Positions 35,302 through 42,784 of a stretch of 42,784 nucleotides of DNA are shown here, piece by piece. Where the stretch lies: contig PBYS01000088.1 of NCBI GenBank assembly GCA_002729725.1, positions 1 through 42,784 on the forward strand, in the 5' to 3' direction. The position numbers were made by a program, and so were the translations under genes. The notes beneath the pieces were generated by a model that saw only the letters and a list, made by a program, of their open reading frames with translations, searched no databases and was not told the DNA's origin. Within the stretch, counting starts at the first letter, position 1, and each line of letters begins with the position of its first letter. Source of the stretch: Puniceicoccaceae bacterium. GTDB lineage: Bacteria > Verrucomicrobiota > Verrucomicrobiia > Opitutales > Coraliomargaritaceae.

Positions 35302-37910
35302 ATGAGACACTGCAACTTCGTACTCTTATTCGTCTTGTTCTCTAATGGAATAACAGCCCAAATATTTGAATACACTGGGAATGGCGGGACCAATAAAGCA
35401 TGGGCGAACCAAAATAACTGGGCACAAGGCGGTATGGATCCCGCCACAGATTACCCCCACAATGGGGCCAATGCGCTCGTCCCGGGTAGCATTAGTAGTG
35501 GCACCCTTGAACTCGGCCAAGATACTCGTTTAACAAATTTCAACATTTTGGCAGGTAACTCCTTCAGCCTCGACCTCTCTGGCTTCACGCTGGAAGTCAG
35601 TGGCCAACTCAACACCAACGGAACGTCGAATTTCATAGATGGTGACCTAATCGTAGCCGATTATCTCGGCGAGACTATTAGACTTTATAATACGAATGCA
35701 CACTTCGACCAAGCAGTTTTCAATGGCGCAGGCATTCAAATGTTTGATAATTCGAAATTTGTGAACAATCATGAAGTTCAGCTATCAGGAACATCATCTG
35801 CAATCAGTAGCGACAGCCCTTTGCTCGGGAGTCCGAGCGAATTTGAAAACAACGGGACTCTGATTAGAGATTCTATTAATGGTGGTAATAGCAACATCAG
35901 TGCGACTGTCACAGGTTCTGGCGGCCAAGTCATCACAGAATCGGGCGATCTCACTTTTTCGGAGAAGGTCCAGCTCTACGACACTGAATTCATCACCAGC
36001 ACTGCGACCTACTTTGGAGCTTCTACACTCAATTGATTATGAACGGAGGCGTATTCGATGTCGAAGCGGATGCATACTCAGTGAGTTTCCGAGAAGGAGC
36101 CACAGGTAGTTTCAACGACGCATCCATCCTAGCAGCGAGTGGTATCAGTTTCAGAGAGGGCTACTATACTTTTAGCGGGACAAATATCTTCACCCTATCC
36201 AATGAGTCATCTGTAAATTTTAGGAACAATGCTTCAGTCGATATCGATGGTGAGATACGCACGACCGGAAATGGCACACTCACACTCGAGAGTAGTATAA
36301 TAAGTGCAAGTGCTGCATCCTATAGCTTGAACACACATGGAAATTCCAAAATTCAGCTAGATGGAGGTCGCATGCAAACGAACAACGGCTCCCCATCTCC
36401 GACCATTATTAACCTGGGGGATTTTGAGTGCACAAGTGGCGAGATCGTTGATGATTTCAGTAATCAGAAAAATTTTGAGCTAAAGGGAGGGCGTTTGGCA
36501 TCCGACTCTTTTATTAACCTTGCCGACACCTACTGGAGCGGCGGCACGATCGCCTGCGAGTTTGCCGAGAACAAAACCAATCTCACCATCGATGGCCCGG
36601 CACTGGTTCTCGACGATTCGTCACATCTTAGCAACGATGGCTCTTGCTGGCAGGAAAGTAGTTTTACCTGCGGAGAGAGCGCGAAGCTATCCATAAAATC
36701 AGGCGATTGGCAACTACTGGACACAGCATCGATCTATGGCAATGAAGCTCACCTATCAATTGATGAAAACGCACTGCTATCAAAGCGCCTTGAGAATGGC
36801 TCACCAACATCGACGAGTCACCTAAACTTTGAAACCATTGATTGGGATGGGCGCCTCGAATGTGAAAGCGGCCGTATGGAGATAACTACAGACACAAGCA
36901 CAATCAATCGCGCAGAATGTGCACTCTCTGCGGATACGTCCGTAAGCATCACTCTGCCTAGCATCACGGGTTCCGGCTTTGCACTCTGGCACATTGATGG
37001 TTTGCTGAATGTGGATGACTCCAACTCCAGACAGCTCTATTACCCCGTCGAAGACTTATCCGGAAATGGAAGCTGCGTGGCAAACATCGAGCAGTCGGGC
37101 ATCTTTAGTGTTGGGCTTAGTGAAGGCTCACATGTCGACAACGAAGATATTTTCGCAAGTGAACAGACAGACTTGGAAATCGAGATTTCCGGTAATTTGC
37201 GCCAAACGAACTCAGCGACTACACTGATAGCCGTGTCTGAAAGCGAGCACTCTCTCATTGATGTAACAAAAGATGTTGAACTTGCCGGAACGCTTCAGAT
37301 CGTCATTGATCCCGATTTTGTACCTGACCTCAATGCAAGTTTTACGATCATTGAAGCTCGCTCAATAAGCGGAAACTTCGATCTTGTCGAAGTTCATGGA
37401 GAGAGCTTCGTGGGCGAACACTTTGTCGTTCACTACGATAGCGACACTGTCTCTATTGAGTATGTCGAACCCGAAGAAAACGCGATTGCTCTATGGGTTG
37501 AAAATGAATTCACCGCAAGTGAACAACTTGACCTACAAATTTCCGGTTTATCGGCAGATCCGGATCTCGACGGCTATCAGAACTTATTTGAGTATATCTT
37601 TAGCACATCCCCCAAAGATGGCAGCTCATTCCCCGGAATCGAGTTTAGAATGGAGCCTATCCCCAACGAAAATCAACGCAGGCCAGTATTTCTCATGCCG
37701 AACTATGACAGCACACGCACCGGATTTAATCTTGGCGTCGTAAGGATTACCGATCTAACAAATGAAGAAGAAATTCACACACCAGTCCCGACTACGATTT
37801 TCGAAGATGGCACTACAAGGCGAATAGAGCTGCCAATATTCAACGATGCCCAGGCATTCTTTAGACTGAAGGCAACAAGCCGAGCTGATACCCCGACAGG
37901 AATAAATTAA
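35302..37910 (+). pseudogene. Secreted beta-helix-type surface protein, split by a frameshift
   Basis: A signal peptide (MRHCNFVLLFVLFSNGITAQ) begins a 245-residue frame of repetitive Asn/Gly/Thr-rich beta strands: GTLELGQDTRLTNFNILAGN and FTLEVSGQLNTNGTSNF. It stops with GASTLN at 36034-36036. The next frame carries on without a signal peptide as IMNGGVFDVEADAYSVSF and reads to 37910 (625 residues). Restoring one base near 36030 would join them into about 870 residues. There is no homopolymer at the break. The C-terminal part has LSADPDLDGYQNLFEYIF, a DxDxDG-type calcium loop common at the ends of Verrucomicrobia surface proteins. Base composition is visibly more AT-rich than the neighbouring genes, which may indicate transfer. 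No enzyme motif was found. A separate-genes reading is possible but less likely. Confidence 0.7.
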
Positions 37911-37914
37911 AAGG

Positions 37915-38487
37915 ATGTCGAACCAAGCTAAGCCAAATACACTCGTCCCCCTCCCTGCCAATCTGCAAACGCTCTATGAGCGGGAGGCCTTTATCATTCG
38001 CCGCAAATGGTTTTCGGTCGCAGCGGTTTTTCTGCTATTCTTCGGCCTGATCTGGAATGGCTTCATGGTCGTGTGGATGACGACCGCACTGAAAAATGGC
38101 GCCTGGGCGATAGCGGCCTTTGGCTCGATTCACGCGGGCGTCGGGGTCTTTCTCGCCTATTTCTGCGCAGCAAGCTTCCTCAACACGACGGAAATACAGG
38201 TCGACCCCAATTACCTGCGGGTCGAGCACTCGCCCGTGCCATGGCCGGGCAAAAAGAAGATTCGGGTGCACACCATTCAACAACTCTACTCGAAAAAACA
38301 TGTCAAACATACCAAGAATGGCACGAATACGAGCTATCGCGTCTTCGCCGTCACGGATGACAATCGCGAGCACAAGCTCGTCACGGGGCTAAGTGAGATC
38401 TCGCAGGCACATTTCATTGAACATGAAATCGAGAATGTGCTCGGGCTGGAAGACCTACCGGTTTCCGGCGAACATCCAAAAACCTAA
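37915..38487 (+). CDS. Two-helix membrane protein, function unknown
   Basis: 190 residues. It starts 4 bases after the preceding stop, with AAAAGG directly before the ATG. A cytoplasmic N-terminal segment of about 40 residues is followed by two hydrophobic helices, WFSVAAVFLLFFGLIWNGFM and IAAFGSIHAGVGVFLAYFC. The second half is a soluble, beta-rich domain (TTEIQVDPNYLRVEHSPVPW, then KIRVHTIQQLYSKKHVKHTK and NTSYRVFAVTDDNREHKLV) that resembles small PH-like membrane-associated domains. I do not recognise a named family. The tight spacing suggests cotranscription with the upstream secreted protein, but the GC content is higher, so the two may have different origins. Confidence 0.75.
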   Translation: MSNQAKPNTLVPLPANLQTLYEREAFIIRRKWFSVAAVFLLFFGLIWNGFMVVWMTTALKNGAWAIAAFGSIHAGVGVFLAYFCAASFLNTTEIQVDPNYLRVEHSPVPWPGKKKIRVHTIQQLYSKKHVKHTKNGTNTSYRVFAVTDDNREHKLVTGLSEISQAHFIEHEIENVLGLEDLPVSGEHPKT

Positions 38488-38786
38488 CATGCTCCTTCGC
38501 CACCAACCGACACTACTGGCACTACTGGCACTACTGGCTGGCTTCAGTTATTAGATTTCCCCGAGAGGCAGGAGAAAGGATACTTTCGGACTAGACATGC
38601 GCCTGCCCCGTAGTGGCGGCTTAAGCTGCCATATCACAGCCCCTCGTATCGCGCCGTAGAGTTGCTGCTGCTAATACTGCTTTTAACTGGGAATTTTCTG
38701 GGCATACAGAAGCATTCGCGCTTACTTGGATGCATCTGATAACGTTAGCGCTCCCTGAGCGAACCGAATGGATTTCTTAATTTTGC
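38488..38786. other. Intergenic region before hsdM with a short tandem repeat and a REP-like palindrome
   Basis: No gene was seen. Three tandem copies of ACTACTGGC lie at 38512-38538. A palindromic element, TGGCGGCTTAAGCTGCCA (38614-38631), follows CCCCGTAG and resembles the REP units at the other end of the restriction locus. Confidence 0.5.
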
Positions 38787-39659
38787 ATGTCCGATACTCC
38801 CAATAACCTCGCCAATTACATCTGGTCACTCGCGGATCTGCTCCGGGGTGACTTTAAACAAAGCCAATATGGGCGCGTGATCCTGCCCTTTACGCTGCTC
38901 CGTCGCTTGGAGTGTGTGCTGGAGACGAGCAAGCCTGCGGTCCTCGCCGAGGCAGAGAAGCTGGCCAAAATGAATTTGCCGGAAGAGGCGCAGGAAAAGA
39001 TGCTGCTGCGGGCCTCGGGGCTCTCCTTCTTCAATACTTCGAAGATGGACCTCTCCAAGCTGGGGGAGTCGGGCATCGCGGCTAATCTCGAGTCGTATGT
39101 GTAGTGCTTCTCCAGGGATGCGCGCGAGATCTTCGAGTATTTCAAGTTTTCGGAGTTCATCGGCTTGCTGGGCGATGCGAATCTGCTCTTTAAGTTGGTC
39201 CAGCGGGTCAAAGCGGCCGACCTCAGTCCGGCCGCGATTTCCAACCACGAGATGGGATTGGTCTTTGAGGAGCTGATCCGTAAGTTCGCGGAGTCGTCCA
39301 ACGAAACCGCAGGGGAGCACTTTACACCGCGTGATATTGTGCGCCTGACCACCTCGCTGGTCTTTATGGAGGACGACGACGCGCTGACCAAGCCGGGCAT
39401 TATCCGCACGATTTACGACCCCACCGCCGGCACGGGCGGCTTCCTCTCTTCGGGCATGGAGTATGTGCACGAGCTGAATCCGCAGGCGGTGATGCGTGCC
39501 TTCGGGCAGGAGCTCAACCCGGAATCTTACGCCATTTGTAAGGCGGACATGCTGATCAAGGGCCAGGAGGTGGACCGCATCAAGCTGGGCAACACGCTTT
39601 CCAATGATCAGCTCTACGCGGACAAGTTCGACTTCATGCTCTCCAATCCGCCCTTCGGC

Positions 39660-39693
<34 letters not shown>

Positions 39694-39809
39694 AGGAGCA
39701 CACGGAAAAGGGCTTCGACGGACGTTTCGGCCCGGGCTTGCCTCGGGTCTCGGACGGCTCGCTGCTCTTCCTGCTGCACTTAATCAGCAAGCTGCGCCCC
39801 ACCAGTCCG

Positions 39810-39848
39810 GAACTTCAAACTTCAGCCCTCGAACTTCAAACTTCAGCC
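39810..39848 (+). repeat. Two copies of an 18-base unit in frame inside hsdM
   Basis: GAACTTCAAACTTCAGCC occurs at 39810-39827 and 39831-39848, exactly 21 bases apart, so the reading frame is kept. It contains TTCAAACTTC, the core of the repeats around the four-helix-bundle gene and before hsdS. Confidence 0.8.
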
Positions 39849-39977
39849 GGCGGCGCGCGCATCGGTATCATTCTCAACGGCTCGCCGCTCTTCACCGGCG
39901 GTGCGGGCTCGGGCGAGTCAGAGATCCGCCGCTACATTTTGGAGTCGGACTTGCTCGAAACCATCGTCGCGCTGCCC

Positions 39978-40015
<38 letters not shown>

Positions 40016-40780
40016 CTGGGTGCTGTCCAACAAAAAGGCCGCCGAGCGCAAGGGCCGCGTGCAGTTGATCAATGGCGTGCACCTCTGGGACCCCATGCGC
40101 AAGTCACTCGGTTCCAAGCGTCGCCAGCTGAGCGAGTCGCACATTGCGCAAATCACCCGCACTTTTGGCGACTTCGAAGCCATCGAGCCGCAGCCGCTGG
40201 ACGCGGCCGACGCGAGCAAGACCTTCGCCGCCAAGCTGTTTCAGACCCACGAGTTCGGCTATCGCCGCATCACCATCGAGCGCCCCTTGCGCGAGTCCTA
40301 CCAGTTCAGCGACGAGCGCATCGAAACCCTCCGCTTTGCCCCCAAGCCGCTCAACGCCCCGATGCAGTGGGTCTACGAAAACTATGGCAGCGCATGGAGC
40401 GATGACGAAGACTGCGATCACTACGGTCAGCTGAGCGCGCACGCGACTGAGATCCGCGCCAAGCTCAAAGCCGACTTCCCGGAACTCAAAGAGGCCAAGA
40501 TCAAAGACCTGCTCGACGCCAAGACCTGGCTGGCGCAAAAGGCCATCCTCCTCACCGCCCGTAAACTGCAGGCCACAATCGGCACCGAGCAGCACGACGA
40601 CATGAACGGCTACGAGGCCGCGCTCAAGACCACCGGCATCAAACTGGATGCCAAAGTGAAAAAGCAGATCACCGCCGCGGTCTCCTGGAAAAACCCGGAG
40701 GCCGAAAAGGTCATCAAAAAGATCCACAAATCCGGCAAAGCCGAGCCACTCTACGGTCGTTTTGAGGTGGACGGCCAGAC

Positions 40781-40816
<36 letters not shown>

Positions 40817-41069
40817 CGAGAACGTGGCCCTCGATCCCAGCCAGCCCGTCAACGCAACCAATGAGGCCTACTTCAAAAAAGAAGTCCTCCCCCACGTGCC
40901 CGACGCCTGGATCGACGCCAGCAAGGTGGACGCCCTCGACGGCGAGATCGGCATCGTCGGCTACGAGATTCCCTTTAATCGCCACTTCTACCAATACCAG
41001 CCGCCCCGCGCGCTGGAGGAGATCGACCGTGACCTCGATGCGGTGAGCAGTGAAATCATGCAACTCTTG

Positions 41070-41093
41070 GGAAGTTTGAAGGGGGAAGTTTGA
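41070..41093. repeat. Left 24-base inverted repeat flanking the four-helix-bundle gene
   Basis: The 24 bases at 41070-41093 are the exact reverse complement of 41474-41497. They contain two GGAAGTTTGA-like units separated by a G-run. They also encode the last seven HsdM residues and its stop codon. Confidence 0.88.
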
Positions 41094-41107
41094 GGGGGGA
41101 AACAATA

Positions 41108-41461
41108 ATGAAATCAGACTTACCAGACAGAACTTTTGAATTTGCCAAACGCATTGTGTTTTTGTGCCAGGCACTCGATCAGCAGGCTGGCGTGAGCCGA
41201 ACACTTGCCAAGCAGCTCTTACGCTCTGGCACATCTATCGGAGCCAATGTGGAAGAGGGACAAGCATCACAAAGCGAAGCTGACTTTGTTTCTAAGTATA
41301 GTATAGCCTGTAAAGAAGCACGCGAAACGCACTACTGGCTACGGCTGCTCGCCGAGACTAATATCGTTTTGCCTGAAAAGCTCGAAAATCTGACTGAAGA
41401 GGCCAATCAGCTCATCGCGATACTCACTAGCATCATAAAAAAGGTCCGATCCAAGTCATGA
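41108..41461 (+). CDS. Four-helix-bundle protein (IVP/S23-like, TIGR02436 type)
   Basis: 117 residues from ATG 41108; a TTG start at 41090 is less likely because the GGGGGG stretch at 41094-41099 can serve as ribosome binding site. FEFAKRIVFLCQALDQQAG, then LAKQLLRSGTSIGANVEEGQ and SEADFVSKYSIACKEARETH, then YWLRLLAETNIV match the four-helix-bundle family known from intervening sequences in 23S rRNA of Leptospira and Coxiella and related to the Avd proteins of diversity-generating retroelements. Its fold assembles as a pentamer and binds nucleic acid in the Avd relatives; its role elsewhere is unknown. Here it lies between hsdM and hsdS within perfect 24-base inverted repeats, so it looks like a small mobile cassette. 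It has lower GC than hsdM. Confidence 0.88.
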   Translation: MKSDLPDRTFEFAKRIVFLCQALDQQAGVSRTLAKQLLRSGTSIGANVEEGQASQSEADFVSKYSIACKEARETHYWLRLLAETNIVLPEKLENLTEEANQLIAILTSIIKKVRSKS

Positions 41462-41473
41462 TACTCTCAAACT

Positions 41474-41497
41474 TCAAACTTCCCCCTTCAAACTTCC
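41474..41497. repeat. Right 24-base inverted repeat flanking the four-helix-bundle gene
   Basis: Exact reverse complement of 41070-41093, beginning 12 bases after the four-helix-bundle stop codon. Further TTCAAACTTC units lie next to it at about 41466-41475 and again at 41595-41626 before hsdS. Confidence 0.88.
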
Positions 41498-41502
41498 TCC
41501 CC

Positions 41503-41584
41503 CGTAGCGCGACGCTTCAGCGAGCGTTTAGTGCCCGAGAAATGCAGCTCACCCGACATACGTTTGCTGAAGCTGCACGCTACG
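41503..41584. repeat. REPIN-like pair of inverted 25-base REP units
   Basis: Left arm 41503-41527 starts CGTAGCGCGACGCTTCAGCG; right arm 41560-41584 is its inverse with five differences. The 32-base middle is unique. The arms match another pair at 42636-42690. Confidence 0.75.
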
Positions 41585-41629
41585 CACTGTCGCTTTCAAA
41601 CTTCACCTTTCACCCTTCAAACTTCTAAC

Positions 41630-42229
41630 ATGGCAGGACGATATAAAGCGTATCCGGAGTATAAGGACTCGGAGGTTGGATGGCTTGGAGCTATTCCAAG
41701 CCTTTGGCGAGTGACTGCGCTCAAGCGTTTATGTTGTTTAAGGACAGGGCTTACTCCACCTACATCGAATCAATCTCATTACTCCGATGAAGAGACCGAC
41801 TTCCCATGGTTCCGTCCCGAGGATTTGACAGAAGAGCTCAAAGATTCAAGAGCAAGCAAGTATCTTACTGAGGCGGGGTGGTCCATGATGCGGCCAGTTC
41901 CATCTGATTCAGTTCTCATCTGTTGCATTGGAACAATTGGAAAGGCTGGTTATGTAAGCTGTGAGGCAGTGACGAATCAACAGATCACAGCGGCGACATT
42001 TAGAGAAAATTCAAGATACTACTTTTATGTGGTGCTAGCTGCAAGATCTGAGCTAAACGAATCTGCGACTGGAAACGTCCTGAAAATACTTAATTCTGAA
42101 CGTTTAGGTGGTGTATATTTCCCTATCCCTCCTCTCCCCGAACAAAAGCAAATCGCGCGTTTTCTGGACCACGAAACGGGGAAGATCGACGTGCGCGATT
42201 GGGAGCCTGCCGAGAAGGGAGAAGAGTGA
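41630..42229 (+). CDS. hsdS: Type I restriction specificity subunit HsdS, half-length
   Basis: 199 residues from ATG 41630. It starts with the classic YPEYKDSEVGWLGAIPSLWR, followed by one target recognition domain (LRTGLTPPTSNQSHY, RPEDLTEELKDSRASKYL, DSVLICCIGTIGKAGYVSC, then NVLKILNSERLGGVYFPIPP) and the first part of the central conserved helix (LPEQKQIARFLDHETGKID). A normal HsdS has about 400 residues with two recognition domains. Here the helix breaks off after ETGKID into VRDWEPAEKGEE and stops. It is separated from hsdM by the four-helix-bundle cassette and REP units. Half-size HsdS can in principle dimerise, but the missing second half of the conserved helix makes decay more likely. 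Codon use is more AT-rich than hsdM, as is usual for recognition domains. Confidence 0.85.
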   Translation: MAGRYKAYPEYKDSEVGWLGAIPSLWRVTALKRLCCLRTGLTPPTSNQSHYSDEETDFPWFRPEDLTEELKDSRASKYLTEAGWSMMRPVPSDSVLICCIGTIGKAGYVSCEAVTNQQITAATFRENSRYYFYVVLAARSELNESATGNVLKILNSERLGGVYFPIPPLPEQKQIARFLDHETGKIDVRDWEPAEKGEE

Positions 42230-42303
42230 AGTTAGAAGAGTTTTCCGAGCGAAGCGACATGACCGGATGCTAGCAGACCGGATCAGTTGGAATTGTGAAG
42301 CCT

Positions 42304-42543
42304 ATGACATCGTTACCCAAAAATATTCAAATCTTTCTGCCGAGTGGTGATCCGCAAGGGATTCGACAGGCTGAGATTACCACGCGCATTTTGCAGGTCA
42401 TCGAAGTGCCGCGCAGTGCACTTTCGGAATTTCTTAAAATGCCCGAGAGCACACAGGTCGCCGTTTACTTCCATCTGTTCGGCTCTCCCAGCATGGCTGC
42501 CGTCGCGCTACAAGGACGAACCTCTAACGGTTGGGAAGAGTGA
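42304..42543 (+). pseudogene. Truncated GIY-YIG-type nuclease-like gene
   Basis: 79 residues from ATG 42304, with an in-frame GTG at 42295. The first 60, MTSLPKNIQIFLPSGDPQGI, then RQAEITTRILQVIEVPRSAL, then FLKMPESTQVAVYF, match the N-terminal region of GIY-YIG nuclease family proteins often found beside type I restriction genes. The match ends just where the GIY-YIG domain should begin; the frame closes with FHLFGSPSMAAVALQGRTSN and a stop at 42541-42543. No nuclease catalytic residues remain. The call is by recall of the family and is moderately sure; the gene is not functional as a nuclease in this form. Confidence 0.6.
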
Positions 42544-42635
42544 AAAGACAGCAACGGCATCACGCTCAATATCCTGAAGCGTCAATCGACGTAAGTTTCG
42601 GAACGTTTAAAGACTTGAGAACTGTAATGCTCTGG

Positions 42636-42690
42636 ACGTTCGCTGAAGCGTCTCGCTACGAACGAATGCCGCGCCGTAGCGTGCAGCTTA
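42636..42690. repeat. Second pair of REP units, opposite orientation
   Basis: 42636-42660 reads ACGTTCGCTGAAGCGTCTCG and onward, the inverse of the unit at 41503-41527 with two differences. CGTAGCGTGCAGCTT at 42675-42689 is a partial second unit facing it. Confidence 0.7.
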
Positions 42691-42710
42691 TAGTAACTCC
42701 AATCCCTTTC

Positions 42711-42773
42711 TAGCAGTAGCCGTCCGAAGCGGAGCCCGTGAGGGTGTAGCTCGGCGAGGACGGCGTTACTGGC
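42711..42773. repeat. Imperfect inverted repeat at the window end
   Basis: AGTAGCCGTCC near 42716 and GGACGGCGTTACT near 42759 could form the arms of another palindromic intergenic element; the sequence between them is GC-rich with no coding potential seen. From 42544 to the end of the window no gene was recognised. Confidence 0.4.
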
Positions 42774-42784
42774 AGAGGGGAACG

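Overview
The window looks like a chromosomal segment of a marine polysaccharide-degrading Verrucomicrobiota bacterium, most likely of the Opitutae/Puniceicoccales (Coraliomargarita-like) group. The grounds are a PEP-CTERM-anchored protein with an autotransporter-type beta-strand repeat, a Verru_Chthon cassette A-type prepilin-like protein, a formylglycine sulfatase, a polysaccharide lyase, LacI regulators and an FAD_oxidored-family enzyme in one neighbourhood. This is inferred from gene content; no rRNA or other phylogenetic marker was seen.

Layout. 1-1.35 kb: the 3' end of a Nif11-domain gene, a REP-like palindrome, and a MORN-like repeat protein with a cysteine-rich tail. 1.4-11.7 kb: housekeeping and general metabolism, with a Tat-exported alkaline phosphatase, a small lipoprotein with a clear terminator, polyphosphate kinase, a ParE-type topoisomerase subunit, a very large secreted Sel1/TPR protein and an acetyl xylan esterase-like hydrolase. 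11.7-35 kb: a carbohydrate-utilisation region with an iduronate-2-sulfatase-like sulfatase, a decayed heparinase II/III gene, a PEP-CTERM protein, a polysaccharide lyase, a decayed LamG-like/DNRLRE protein, an FAD_oxidored enzyme, two LacI regulators, a Verru_Chthon A protein with a coupled secreted partner, a frameshifted sodium:solute symporter, a 2-hydroxyacid dehydrogenase and a GH3 glycosidase. 35-38.5 kb: a truncated divergent NmrA-like/AraC pair, a split secreted repeat protein and a two-helix membrane protein. 38.8-42.8 kb: a decayed type I restriction-modification locus (hsdM with one amber codon, half-length hsdS, truncated GIY-YIG-like gene) invaded by a four-helix-bundle gene and REP-like repeats.

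How it works together. A 14-bp palindrome, consensus GTTTAC-NN-GTAAAC, lies in front of nearly every gene or divergent pair between 15.6 and 34.4 kb. It ties lyase, anchored protein, FAD enzyme, Verru_Chthon protein, symporter, dehydrogenase and GH3 enzyme into one probable LacI-controlled regulon for a (probably sulfated or uronate-containing) glycan. Two promoter regions carry paired sites exactly 30 bp apart.

The strongest oddities are: the four-helix-bundle gene sits between perfect 24-bp inverted repeats, the left of which supplies the HsdM C-terminus and stop codon; related repeat units lie in frame inside hsdM; the symporter is broken at a run of nine G; and about ten genes in the window are broken or truncated while the housekeeping genes are intact.
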